Source: Chloroflexota bacterium (GTDB lineage Bacteria; Chloroflexota; Anaerolineae; Aggregatilineales; Phototrophicaceae). From it: 48,274 nt of DNA. A program made the position numbers and the translations under genes. Positions 32,845-41,403 of the stretch are shown piece by piece (within the stretch, counting starts at the first letter, position 1; each line of letters opens with the position of its first letter). The stretch lies in NCBI GenBank assembly GCA_011523735.1, contig WTGB01000095.1:1-48274 (forward strand), given 5' to 3'. A model generated the notes under the pieces. That model was not told where the DNA came from. It worked only from the letters and a program-made list of their open reading frames with translations, and did not search any database.

Positions 32845-34581
32845 TCAGTTAATCAATGCCGCTTCGATAACGAAAATCTGCTCTTCAATTCGCAGAAGAT
32901 GCGCTTGCAGCAGTTGCCAGCTGTTGAGATAGACGCCGTTCGCCGCCAGATACGAGCCTACTACCAGTTGATAGGGGCTCGACTCAAAATAGGCGTAGGG
33001 ATTCGCTGATGGTTCAAAAGACATTTCGCTATTTTCCCTTGCTCGGCTCAGCATCGACTCGGCTCGTTCAAGCATCTGCAAGACGCCTTCGTAGCCGAAG
33101 TCCTGCTTCCATTCCGCCGGTGTGCGATGCTGAACCGCGTCTTCAAGCGCTTGCAGCATGTCACCAAGCAACTGCTTGCGCGGGTCGGCAGCCAAGCCAT
33201 CGTCACCGAGAAGCGCGTTGGCTCGTTCGAGCAAGTTTTGCGCCCGCGCCAGCGCATCATGCATCCGGCCCGTGACTTCAGTGAAGTCCGCTAGACCTCG
33301 CCGCCAGACCTCGCGCCCGCTCATGCCGAATACCGACATCGCATGTGTTTCTTCCAGCCAAGCGGCATCATCCCGCACTTGGTCATGCAACTGCTCGACC
33401 GCATCGCCGATAGCGCCACAGGCTCTCGCTATACGGCTCAGCCCGCTGCCGATCGGGTGGGACTGCGCTGTGCCCGCTGCTCGTTTGACCGTCGGCGGCC
33501 GCGCCGCGCCAAGTTGAGCCGACTGCCAGAATGCCGCGTTCGCCAGCATCCGCGCTGGCGCAGCCCACTCGTCCATCGCCAGATTGTAGCCAAACTCCGG
33601 ATGCGAACCGAATAGCAGTACCCGTCCCAAGCCGTTGTAGCCGCTGACGATATTCGCGATTCCTTCGTCCACCGCGCCTCCCAGAAGCGTCGTTTCGGGC
33701 TGCTGGGATTCGCTGAAACGTAAGAAACGCTCCGAATAGGTGAAGTCTTCCCCCGCGCCTGCCACCGCCGATAAAGCAATCGCATCGGAAGCGTCCGGCA
33801 AAGCGGAAGTATCCGTATCGAAGAGCGGACCGTTGTAATGCGTGATATCAAAGCGCTCGGGCAGGCCGAACATCACCGGGTGATCCGGTCGCAGATTGCG
33901 GCTCTGAATGACGCCGATGCCGGGCGATTCCAAGCCGATCCACTCGGTGTCGCCGCGGTTCCAGATCAAGGCGTTGACCAGTTGCATCTGGCGCTGCTCC
34001 GGGCAGACCTGCAGGAAACTGTCAGCGACGATCGCAGCATCAAAGGAGCCGGCGCAAGATCCGATATACATGCCGCCGCGCTGCACCCAGTCTTTGATCC
34101 GCCGGCAGCCCACTTCGCCCAGCGGCGTCAATTGACCGATCATCGCCAGGCCACCGCCACCGGGCACGCCGAAAAGGTCATAGTCCTCCAGCCCGCCAGC
34201 GCGGACCTCCTGCGGACTGATGAATTCGGCATGAAAACCGAGCTCGGCGAAAATGCGAGCGTGATTGAAAGGCGCGCCACCGCCGCCATAGAGCGCGATC
34301 CGCAAGGGCTGCAGCAGCAGACCAACGAAACTGTCTATCGATTCGACAGCTTGCGTATATATGCCATAGCGCGCTTGGGCTGCCTCGAGCATCTGCAGTG
34401 ATGCGAGTTTGAGATCGCTGACCAGATAAGTCCCGCGCGCCAGATCGAGCATCGCTCCGTCCGCGGTGCGCGCCCCGAATGGCTCCGTTGCCCAGCGTAT
34501 CTCCGCGCCCTCGCGCAACAGAGTGTTGACCAGGCGACAAGCCCGCTTCCACTCGCCAGAATCCTGACCGACAACGAACAT
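32845..34581 (-). CDS. Class I glutamine amidotransferase-fold protein (BPL_N type) with uncharacterised C-terminal helical domain
   Basis: 578 residues, ATG at 34581 with GAGGTG six bases upstream; the longer frame adds no homology. Residues about 93-340 resemble the biotin-protein-ligase N-terminal domain: LRIALYGGGGAPFNHARIFAELGF, DLFGVPGGGGLAMIG, and a nucleophile elbow MYIGSC176-AGSFDA; a His/Glu pair (FGSHPEFGYN) could complete a triad. Residues 1-92 hold a Rossmann-like or phospho-binding-like start (MFVVGQDSGEW, GTYLVSDLKL). The last 200 residues are helical with no family I know. It lies between the transporter and the amidase genes, same strand. Probably a hydrolase or ligand-binding enzyme for the imported compound; activity unknown. 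Confidence 0.75.
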   Translation of the reverse strand: MFVVGQDSGEWKRACRLVNTLLREGAEIRWATEPFGARTADGAMLDLARGTYLVSDLKLASLQMLEAAQARYGIYTQAVESIDSFVGLLLQPLRIALYGGGGAPFNHARIFAELGFHAEFISPQEVRAGGLEDYDLFGVPGGGGLAMIGQLTPLGEVGCRRIKDWVQRGGMYIGSCAGSFDAAIVADSFLQVCPEQRQMQLVNALIWNRGDTEWIGLESPGIGVIQSRNLRPDHPVMFGLPERFDITHYNGPLFDTDTSALPDASDAIALSAVAGAGEDFTYSERFLRFSESQQPETTLLGGAVDEGIANIVSGYNGLGRVLLFGSHPEFGYNLAMDEWAAPARMLANAAFWQSAQLGAARPPTVKRAAGTAQSHPIGSGLSRIARACGAIGDAVEQLHDQVRDDAAWLEETHAMSVFGMSGREVWRRGLADFTEVTGRMHDALARAQNLLERANALLGDDGLAADPRKQLLGDMLQALEDAVQHRTPAEWKQDFGYEGVLQMLERAESMLSRARENSEMSFEPSANPYAYFESSPYQLVVGSYLAANGVYLNSWQLLQAHLLRIEEQIFVIEAALIN

Positions 34582-34701
34582 CTGCGCCACCTCTGTCTCT
34601 CCTTGGTTCTCAGTTAACCCGGCTAATCCTTCGACCAACTGTCAATCCGTATACTGCCTCTAACTTGTCGCTTCCAAATGCGACTCGCCTTGGCAAATTC
34701 G

Positions 34702-34750
34702 CCTCTGCATTCTCGCTTTCTTCAGCATACTCGGCGGTTAATTTTCTCCA
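34702..34750 (-). repeat. Dispersed repeat family B copy overlapping the oppF-type gene end
   Basis: CCTCTGCATTCTCGC...CATACTCGGCGGTTAATTTTC. It shares TACTCGG(C/T)GGTTAA with the copy at 41329-41376. The stop codon TAA of the ATPase gene (34738-34740) lies inside it. Confidence 0.6.
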
Positions 34751-35748
34751 TCCCCATACAACAGACAGGCGACCCTCTGCCCCGGCGCGGTCTCTTCCAA
34801 CTCCGGCACAATCGCCGAACATTCGGTCATCACCTTGGGGCAGCGCGGATGAAAATGGCAGCCCGACGGCGGATCCAGCGGCGACGGCGGCTCTCCCTTT
34901 GGCAAATCCCAGTTGACCCGCCGAGATGGATCTGGCAGGGGAATCGCCGAGAACAGCACCTGCGTATAGGGATGCTGCGGCGCGGCGAAAAGCGCATCGG
35001 TCGGCGCTTCTTCCACGATTTTGCCCAGATACATCACCGCTACCCGGTCGCTAAAATGCTGAACGACGCCGAGATCGTGCGTGATGAAGATATAAGTCAA
35101 GTTGAAATCTTGCTGCAATTCCGCGAGCAAATTCAGTGTCTGCGCTTGCACCGAGACATCAAGAGACGAGGTCGGCTCATCAGCGATGATGATCTGCGGG
35201 GAAAGCGCCAGAGCCGCCGCGATGCCGACCCGCTGCCGCTGCCCGCCGCTCAGTTCTGACGGGTAGGCGCGGGCTTGCGCGCTATTCAGCCCGACCCGCT
35301 CCAACAGCTCATCGACGCGTTTATCGCGTTCCGCCGGCGTGCTTTCGCGATAAATGTCCAGCGGCTCGCGGATAATCCGCCCGACGCGCATCCTGGGGTT
35401 GAGGGAGCCATACGGGTCCTGCAGGATGATCTGCGCCTGCCGCCGGAATGCCCGCAGTCTGGCGCGCTTCATGCTGAAGATGTTTTCGCCCTGGTAAAGC
35501 ACTTGTCCTGTCGTCGGCTGCATGAGCCGCAGAAGCAGACGACCCAATGTGCTCTTGCCCGAGCCGGATTCGCCGACGATGGCGAGCGTCTGCCCGGCGT
35601 AAACATCCAGCGACACCGCCTCCACCGCTTTTATGGTCCGCGCCCCTGCCCCCCGCAGTCTCGCCAGCAGGCCCGACTCCAGCGGGAAATGCTTGCTCAA
35701 GCCAACGGCGCGCAAAAGCGGCTGCGCCCCGTTAGTCGTAGAGGACAC
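34738..35748 (-). CDS. Oligopeptide ABC transporter ATP-binding protein, OppF type
   Basis: 336 residues with a GTG start at 35748, supported by AGGAGG six bases upstream. Walker A GESGSGKS, Q-loop IILQDPYGSLNPR, signature LSGGQRQR and Walker B IIIADEPTSSLD; C-terminal Cys motif GCHFHPRCPKVMTEC. It overlaps the OppD-type gene by 17 bases. Together they drive the importer below. Confidence 0.92.
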   Translation of the reverse strand: MSSTTNGAQPLLRAVGLSKHFPLESGLLARLRGAGARTIKAVEAVSLDVYAGQTLAIVGESGSGKSTLGRLLLRLMQPTTGQVLYQGENIFSMKRARLRAFRRQAQIILQDPYGSLNPRMRVGRIIREPLDIYRESTPAERDKRVDELLERVGLNSAQARAYPSELSGGQRQRVGIAAALALSPQIIIADEPTSSLDVSVQAQTLNLLAELQQDFNLTYIFITHDLGVVQHFSDRVAVMYLGKIVEEAPTDALFAAPQHPYTQVLFSAIPLPDPSRRVNWDLPKGEPPSPLDPPSGCHFHPRCPKVMTECSAIVPELEETAPGQRVACLLYGDGEN

Positions 35749-36697
35749 AGGCTACCTCCTGCCCATTGGCGCGTTGCAGTAGGGGCGGCGCTTCTTCACG
35801 GCAGATTGCTGCCGCGTGTGGACAGCGCGGATGAAAGCGGCAGCCGGCCGGTCTGTCATCCAGGCTCGGCACGCGCCCGCGGATATTCTCCAGTGCGCCG
35901 CGTTGAATCCCTTGGCTCGGCAGCGAATTGAGCAGCGCCTGCGTATAAGGATGCAGCGGCTCCCCGAAGATCGAGTCCACAGTGCCGAATTCGACGATCT
36001 TGCCGGCGTACATCACCGCCACCCGATCGCAAACCTGCGCCACCACGCCTAAATCATGCGTGATCAAGAGCACGCCGGCGCCCTGCTCCTCGACCAGCAA
36101 GCGGCGAATCAAATGCAGAATCTGCGCCTGAATCGTCACATCCAGCGCCGTGGTCGGCTCATCGGCGATCAGCACCTGCGGATGACAAGAAATGGCGATC
36201 GCCAGCGCGATCCGCTGGGACATGCCGCCGCTGAACTGATAAGGATAGGCGCCGAAGCGTTCTTCTGCCGCCGGGATGCCCACCTGCCGCAGCAATGCCA
36301 GCGCCCGTTCTCGCGCGGCCGGGGGCTCCAACTCCAAGTGTTCCTGCAAGGTCTCGACCACCTGATGCCCCACGGTAAACAGCGAATCAAGCGCCGTCAT
36401 CGGGTCCTGAAAGATCATCGACAGTCGGCGGCCGCGCAGGTCCTGCAAGGCGTCTTCGCTGGCCTCCGTCAGATTGACATCCTCCAGCCAGACCTCCCCC
36501 GCGCTGATGCGAGCATTGCGCGCCAGCAGGCGCATGACGCTGTAGGCAATTGTAGACTTGCCGCAACCCGATTCGCCGACCAAGCCGAGGATTTCGCCCG
36601 GCCGCAAATCGAAACTGACATCGGAGACCGCCTCCAGCCAGCGCCCGCCGCTGTAGAATTCGGTCGTCAGATGCCGCACCGAAAGCAGACTCATCAT
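35732..36697 (-). CDS. Oligopeptide ABC transporter ATP-binding protein, OppD type
   Basis: 321 residues. Walker [10 protein letters not shown]-loop MIFQDPMTALDSL, signature FSGGMSQR (slightly altered from LSGGMRQR) and Walker [13 protein letters not shown]; Cys motif CRFHPRCPHAAAIC. Two adjacent ATGs (36697 and 36694) are possible; the first overlaps the OppC-type stop in ATGATGA. Second ATPase of the pair. Confidence 0.92.
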   Translation of the reverse strand: MMSLLSVRHLTTEFYSGGRWLEAVSDVSFDLRPGEILGLVGESGCGKSTIAYSVMRLLARNARISAGEVWLEDVNLTEASEDALQDLRGRRLSMIFQDPMTALDSLFTVGHQVVETLQEHLELEPPAARERALALLRQVGIPAAEERFGAYPYQFSGGMSQRIALAIAISCHPQVLIADEPTTALDVTIQAQILHLIRRLLVEEQGAGVLLITHDLGVVAQVCDRVAVMYAGKIVEFGTVDSIFGEPLHPYTQALLNSLPSQGIQRGALENIRGRVPSLDDRPAGCRFHPRCPHAAAICREEAPPLLQRANGQEVACVLYD

Positions 36698-37644
36698 CCC
36701 TCTTTTGTCCGTTGCGCTACCTTGCTCGCGCGCTCCACTGGCTCGTCTCTTTGCCCGAGATCGTCAGATCGGTTCGCTGCCGCCGAGCGGCTCGCCGGGT
36801 TTAATAGATCCTGCAAGCCATTGCCCAGCAGGTTGAAGCCCAGCACGGTTATCGAAATCGCCAAGCCCGGCACCATCACCATCCAGGGCGCCTGCTGCAT
36901 GAAAGAACGGCCTTCGGAGAGCATCAAGCCGAGGGAAGGATCGGGCGGCTGCGTGCCCAAGCCGATGAAACTCAAAGCCGATTCGAGCAGGATCGCGATG
37001 CCCATCAAAATCGACGCTTGAATCAAAACCGGCGCGATGGCATTGGGCAGGATGTGCCGCAGCATCAGCCGCAGATGAGACGCGCCCCGCGCCCGCGCCC
37101 CCTCCACGTAGAGCTCGTTGACCACCTCCAACGTCGACCCACGCATGACGCGGGCGAAGATCGGCACATAGACCACCGCCACCGCCAAGACCATCACCGA
37201 AATTTCCCGCCCGACGAAACCGGTCAAAGCCACTACCAGTACAATAGCCGGAAAAGCCATCAGCACATCCATCGGCCGCATGATGATGTTGTCGACCGAG
37301 CCGCCGAAATACCCCGCCAAGATGCCCAGCGTCGTGCCAGCAGCCAAGCCAAAGCCGACCGAACCCAACGCCACCGCCAGCGAAATCTGATAGCCGTAGA
37401 GCACGCGCGTCAAGATGTCGCGGCCGAAGTTGTCCGTGCCCAGCAAATGCGCGCCCGTCGGTCCACTGAGCGGCGCCATGAAATCCATCGCCTCCGGCTT
37501 GTAGGGCGAATAGAGCGACACCGTAGCGGTCATAATCACAAGGACTAGAATAATCGCCCCGCCAACAAATGCCGACCGGCTCGCGGCATACCAGCCGCGT
37601 AGACGCGCGACCAACTGGCCAAGCCAACTGTGTGCAGCGCTCAT
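36694..37644 (-). CDS. Oligopeptide ABC transporter permease, OppC type
   Basis: 316 residues. N-terminal transmembrane helix (AFVGGAIILVLVIMTATVSLY), the HLLGTDNFGRDILTRVLYG block characteristic of OppC/DppC, the EAA loop EGARARGASHLRLMLRHILPN that contacts the ATPases, and four more helices. The C-terminus has an extra polar tail (SRSAAANRSDDLGQRDEP). Overlaps oppB-type by four bases. Confidence 0.92.
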   Translation of the reverse strand: MSAAHSWLGQLVARLRGWYAASRSAFVGGAIILVLVIMTATVSLYSPYKPEAMDFMAPLSGPTGAHLLGTDNFGRDILTRVLYGYQISLAVALGSVGFGLAAGTTLGILAGYFGGSVDNIIMRPMDVLMAFPAIVLVVALTGFVGREISVMVLAVAVVYVPIFARVMRGSTLEVVNELYVEGARARGASHLRLMLRHILPNAIAPVLIQASILMGIAILLESALSFIGLGTQPPDPSLGLMLSEGRSFMQQAPWMVMVPGLAISITVLGFNLLGNGLQDLLNPASRSAAANRSDDLGQRDEPVERASKVAQRTKEG

Positions 37645-38597
37645 GTGCCAGCGCCGCGTATCTTCGGGTTGATCAAGGCGTAAATCACATCCGTCGCCAG
37701 ATTGACCAGGATGAAAAGAAAAGCGACCATCAACATGCCAGCCTGCACAACCGGATAATTGCGTTCCAGCGTATAGCTGACGATGAGTCTTCCCACGCCG
37801 GGCAAGCTGAAGACCTCCTCCACGATCACCGCGCCGCCGAGCAAGTAACCGAATTGCAAGCCGATTACGGTGACGATGGGGATGCTCGCATTGCGCAGCA
37901 CATGCTGATAAATCACCAGCCGCTCGCGCAATCCCTTGGCCCGCAGGAACTTGACGAAATCCAGCTCCAGCACTTCCAGCACAGCCGACCGCGTGACCCG
38001 CACCAACACCGCCGACAGTCCCACCGCCAGCGTCAGCGCCGGCAAGAAAAACGAGCGGAGATTTCCAATCAGGTCTTCATCAATCCGCACATAACCGGAA
38101 GAAGGAAACATGCGAAGCCCCAGCGAAAACAAGAGGATGAGCATGATCCCCAGCCAAAAGTCGGGAATGGAAATGCCAAAGAGACCGAGCAGCATCGACA
38201 GACGGTCGGCGAGACCGCCCGGTTTGATCGCCGCCCGTATGCCCAGAGGCACTGCGATCAGGATCGCCAGCGCCAGCGACATCAACGTCAATTGAATGGT
38301 CACCGGCAGACGAACGCCGAGCAAGGCGGTCACCGCTTCGTTGCTGCGGTAATCCTTGCCCAGGTCCCCCTGCAAAACCTTGCCCAGCCACTGCCCGTAT
38401 TGCAGATGCACCGGCAAATCCAGCCCCAGCTCCTCCCGCACGATAACCAGGCGTTCCGGCGTCGCGCGCAAGCCTAGGATGACCTGGGCCGGATCGCCCG
38501 GTATCAGCCGCAACAGCAAGAATATCAACACCGATGTACCGAATAGGACCGGCAGCAAAAGCACAAGGCGGCTCGCAATGTAGCGCAACAATCGCAT
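37641..38597 (-). CDS. Oligopeptide ABC transporter permease, OppB type
   Basis: 318 residues. MRLLRYIASRLVLLLPVLFGTSVLIFLLLRLIPGDPA is the standard OppB/DppB start; the EAA loop is FLRAKGLRERLVIYQHVLRNA and the last helix ends PKIRGAGT. Six transmembrane helices can be placed. 71 bases downstream of the binding-protein gene. Confidence 0.93.
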   Translation of the reverse strand: MRLLRYIASRLVLLLPVLFGTSVLIFLLLRLIPGDPAQVILGLRATPERLVIVREELGLDLPVHLQYGQWLGKVLQGDLGKDYRSNEAVTALLGVRLPVTIQLTLMSLALAILIAVPLGIRAAIKPGGLADRLSMLLGLFGISIPDFWLGIMLILLFSLGLRMFPSSGYVRIDEDLIGNLRSFFLPALTLAVGLSAVLVRVTRSAVLEVLELDFVKFLRAKGLRERLVIYQHVLRNASIPIVTVIGLQFGYLLGGAVIVEEVFSLPGVGRLIVSYTLERNYPVVQAGMLMVAFLFILVNLATDVIYALINPKIRGAGT

Positions 38598-38668
38598 GGT
38601 CTATCCACCGGTGGCTGGGCTTGCTTTCAGGAGAGGCGCTCGCGGGCGCCCCTCCCGAGCAAATGTTA

Positions 38669-40276
38669 TCAAGCGTCGATCCAGACGTCTTCCATCCGCA
38701 GTTCCAGCGTGGGCAGCGTCTGCGCGCCATGCACATTCGGCTGCGTCCAGTAAGTGCGCTTGAAGTTAATCTGGAATACTTGCGGCGAAAACTCCTGGTG
38801 CAGCCTAACCACGTTGTTGTAGGCTATTTGCCGCGCTTCCGGGTCAAGCGTGAAGCGGAACTCTTCCAGCGCCTTGTCCAATTCTGGTGAATCTCTAAAG
38901 GCGGAGAAATTCCAGGGCGACGATCCATGAGAGAGCGGAAAGAGGCAGTGCTCGCCCGGATCAGCCGTGGCGCTCCAATATGTCCCCGTGATCTCGTAGT
39001 TCAGCGTGAAAAGCTCCTCGAACCAGCGCGCCGATTCGAAGGACTCCACCTCGACGCGGAAGCCAGCCGGGGCAAGCTGCTGCTCCAAGAGTTGGCCCAC
39101 CAGGGGCTGCGTCGGCACTTGCGGCTGGGCGGCATAGCGGATGGTGAGCCCGTCTTCGTAGCCGGCTTGCGCCAGCAAAGCCTTCGCCCGATCAATATCA
39201 GGACCGCCTTCGTAGACATTGCCCCCCGAATACCAGGGATTCGATGGCGATACCGGCTCGGCCGAGGGAGTCGCTTGCCCGAACCAGACCAACTGGGCGA
39301 TGGATTCGCGATGCAGCGCCCATTGCAAAGCCTGCCGCACCTCCACCTTGTCGAAAGGCGGTTTCGAGCAATTGATCAAGAACATATCGGGGAAGAATTC
39401 GCCATCGGGGTTGGCTTTGACATCAGCGCTCGCTCGCAGTTCGTCCGCCCGATGCAAAGGCACCTGCTCGATCCAGTTGAGTTCGCCAGTCTGCAAGCCG
39501 GTCAAGCGCACCGTGTCGTCCGAGATGGCGCGGAAGATCACCTTGTCGAGATAAGGCTGGTTAGGCTTGAAATACTTGTCCCAGCGCTCCAGCTCGATGA
39601 AGTCGTCCTTGACCCATTGCACAAACTTGAAAGGTCCGGTCCCGATTGGCACCAGTCTGGGATCGTTTTCCTCAATGCCTTTCTGGTTGACCACTTCGAC
39701 GACAGCGCCCAATGCCTCCAGCAAGCCGCCCCAGTTCGGCTGAGTGATGATGCGGAAGGTGCTGTCATCGACCACCTCGACGCCCTCGATCGGCGCAATG
39801 AAGACAGCGTTTGGCGCGCCCAGATCCGGGCTGAAGAGGCGATCGAAGGTGTATTTCACATCCTGCGCCGTGCAGTGTTCGTCATTGTGGAAATAGGCAT
39901 TGTCGGCAATTTGGAATTCCCAGGTAGAGTCATCGAGTTGTTGCCAGGAATGCGCCAAGCCCGGTATCACGTTGTTATCGCGATCGAGGTAGACCAGCTT
40001 GGAAAAGACATTCTGATAGACCTGCATCGACGAATACAACTCGGCGAAAGCCGGGTCCATATTGACCGGCTTGTCAATGGTGGCGGCTGTCAGCGTGCCG
40101 CCTTGCTTCGGGCTGCCCTGCGCCAGCGCAGTCGCCAGGCGGAAGCCCGGCAGCATGGATTGCGCCAGCGCGACGCCGCCGACGGTCGTCACCGCCTGCA
40201 AAAACTGCCGCCGCGAGATGCGCCCTTCCTTGTACTTCTTGACGAAATCATGCACTTGTTCTTTTTGTAAGCTCAT
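38669..40276 (-). CDS. ABC transporter substrate-binding protein, family 5, Tat-exported
   Basis: 535 residues, ATG at 40276 with AAGGAG. The N-terminus carries a twin-arginine signal (S21-R-R-Q-F-L26) followed by a hydrophobic region and TALAQG, so it is exported folded, unlike the Sec-type binding protein at 445-2523. Family-5 markers: GLAHSWQQLDDSTWEFQI, FHNDEHCTAQDVKYTFDRLF, GTGPFKFVQW and VRQALQWALHRESIAQL. Captures the ligand of the OppBCDF complex. The amidase and amidotransferase-fold genes downstream suggest an amide-bearing ligand. Confidence 0.93.
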   Translation of the reverse strand: MSLQKEQVHDFVKKYKEGRISRRQFLQAVTTVGGVALAQSMLPGFRLATALAQGSPKQGGTLTAATIDKPVNMDPAFAELYSSMQVYQNVFSKLVYLDRDNNVIPGLAHSWQQLDDSTWEFQIADNAYFHNDEHCTAQDVKYTFDRLFSPDLGAPNAVFIAPIEGVEVVDDSTFRIITQPNWGGLLEALGAVVEVVNQKGIEENDPRLVPIGTGPFKFVQWVKDDFIELERWDKYFKPNQPYLDKVIFRAISDDTVRLTGLQTGELNWIEQVPLHRADELRASADVKANPDGEFFPDMFLINCSKPPFDKVEVRQALQWALHRESIAQLVWFGQATPSAEPVSPSNPWYSGGNVYEGGPDIDRAKALLAQAGYEDGLTIRYAAQPQVPTQPLVGQLLEQQLAPAGFRVEVESFESARWFEELFTLNYEITGTYWSATADPGEHCLFPLSHGSSPWNFSAFRDSPELDKALEEFRFTLDPEARQIAYNNVVRLHQEFSPQVFQINFKRTYWTQPNVHGAQTLPTLELRMEDVWIDA

Positions 40277-40339
40277 CCTAAATCTCCTTCCAATTGACAA
40301 CTATTGACATGCCGCCGATAACTATCCGACGCTGCGCAT

Positions 40340-40368
40340 AATCTAACGAAATTGACTGTGGCTGTCAA
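40340..40368 (-). promoter_or_regulatory. Sigma-70 promoter of the opp-amidase unit
   Basis: On the minus strand TTGACA (40363-40368), 17 bases, TAGATT (40340-40345, four of six). About 65 bases upstream of the binding-protein ATG. Confidence 0.6.
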
Positions 40369-40417
40369 AAATGGGGCTGTGCGGGAGCAGGCTCGCTTAA
40401 GATGGTCTCCCGTTCAG

Positions 40418-40453
40418 AAAATCTCTGTGCTGTCTGTGCCCTCTGTGTTAAAA
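40418..40453 (+). repeat. Dispersed repeat family B copy
   Basis: AAATCTCTGTGCTGTCTGTG then CCCTCTGTGTTAAAA, followed by TAGCCCTGCG. The final segment resembles TTAAATACCCTGCG at 41362-41375. Confidence 0.7.
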
Positions 40454-40469
40454 TAGCCCTGCGCTATAA

Positions 40470-40498
40470 TTGACAGTGCTTGCTGGGCAAATTATGAT
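40470..40498 (+). promoter_or_regulatory. Near-consensus promoter of the 84-aa/DUF2335 pair
   Basis: Perfect TTGACA (40470-40475), 17-base spacer, TATGAT (40493-40498, five of six). A TATAAT also overlaps the -35 (40465-40470). Predicted leader about 20 bases before the ATG at 40526. One of the best promoter matches in the window. Confidence 0.78.
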
Positions 40499-40525
40499 TG
40501 CGCTATAGGGTATGGGAGGCTCGTG

Positions 40526-40780
40526 ATGAAGTACGACGGGCGCAAAATCGCTAATTCCTTCTATTTGCCGAAACATCCTTTTTTGCGGGGAATTGCGCGA
40601 CTGATGGATTTCAGCGGCGCATTGAACCGAGATGTTTTCGCGCAAGTGCTAGAGCGCTCCGATGCTGATTCTATCCGTGCGGATTGGGAAGCAGTAGGCG
40701 AAAGCATGCGTTGGGCGATAAAGGAATATGAGCGAGATCTGAGAGAAAACGGCTTTAGTGAATCAAGAATCGCAAGCTGA
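40526..40780 (+). CDS. Small protein of unknown function, 84 aa
   Basis: 84 residues, ATG with GGGAGG six bases upstream (a GTG three bases earlier is too close). Soluble, charged: LPKHPFLRGIARLMDFSGALN in the first half, then an acidic/basic helix SDADSIRADWEAVGESMRWAIKEYERDL. No signal, no membrane segment, no motif I can assign. The 3' end overlaps the next gene by 23 bases, so the two are co-translated and probably act together. Confidence 0.7.
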   Translation: MKYDGRKIANSFYLPKHPFLRGIARLMDFSGALNRDVFAQVLERSDADSIRADWEAVGESMRWAIKEYERDLRENGFSESRIAS

Positions 40781-41297
40781 AACATCGCCAGAAGATGAAT
40801 TTCAAGCTGAGAGCCTAATTCCTGCGGATCTCATTGAATACATCCCCGAGGAGAAACGCGGGGAGTTCATCCGCGAATTCGTCTTGCAAGTTGAACATTA
40901 TTCAGGTCTCATTCCGCACCCAAGCATTGTCGGTAGGTGGGAACGAATTATGCCCGGCAGCGCCGACCGTATTCTTGCGCTTTCGGAAAAGCACCATGGC
41001 CACCGCATGGAAATGGAGCGTATCATGTTCGCTGATTTCGTTAGACGCGAACAACTTGGGATGTGGTTTTATTTCCTTATTGCGCTGGTGATGATGGTGG
41101 GCGGTATTATCGTGATTTTGTCGGGGCATAGTACTGTAGGATTGGTCGCGCTAGCGGCGCCGGTCGCGACAATCGCCGGAACATTCATTTATAGCTATCG
41201 TCGCAATGGACATGAGTTGCGCAAACAGCGCGAAACGTTGCGAGAAGCCGATATACCGCCCGAGCTATCCAACAACGCAGATCAATCCGATAGCTAA
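40758..41297 (+). CDS. DUF2335-family membrane protein
   Basis: 179 residues from a GTG at 40758 (weak ribosome site; translation is likely coupled to the overlapping upstream gene). The conserved block YSGLIPHPSIVGRWERIMPG followed by SADRILALSEKHHGHRMEME (49-88) is the DUF2335 signature. Two transmembrane helices follow (about 101-121 and 126-146), then a charged tail. DUF2335 proteins are widespread but their function is not known. The preceding strong promoter argues that the pair is well expressed. Confidence 0.82.
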   Translation: MNQESQAETSPEDEFQAESLIPADLIEYIPEEKRGEFIREFVLQVEHYSGLIPHPSIVGRWERIMPGSADRILALSEKHHGHRMEMERIMFADFVRREQLGMWFYFLIALVMMVGGIIVILSGHSTVGLVALAAPVATIAGTFIYSYRRNGHELRKQRETLREADIPPELSNNADQSDS

Positions 41298-41328
41298 TCT
41301 TCAAACAATCAATACTTCGCCAAATCAG

Positions 41329-41376
41329 AAAAACTCTGTGCCCTCTGAGTACTCGGTGGTTAAATACCCTGCGTAA
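41329..41376 (+). repeat. Dispersed repeat family B copy
   Basis: AGAAAAACTCTGTGCCCTCT then GAGTACTCGGTGGTTAAATA and CCCTGCG. This is the fullest single-orientation copy and links the CTCTGTG and TACTCGGTGG parts found separately elsewhere. Confidence 0.75.
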
Positions 41377-41403
41377 CATCCACCACCAACAGGAGCGACC
41401 ACC

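Noticed and set aside
32845..34581. Biotin-protein ligase
   Set aside because: Only the N-terminal amidotransferase-like fold is shared; no biotin-ligase catalytic domain (GRGRxGR motif) is present.
38927..40270. Plus-strand open frame of 447 codons
   Set aside because: Antisense of the Tat-exported binding protein, which carries a clear twin-arginine signal and family motifs.
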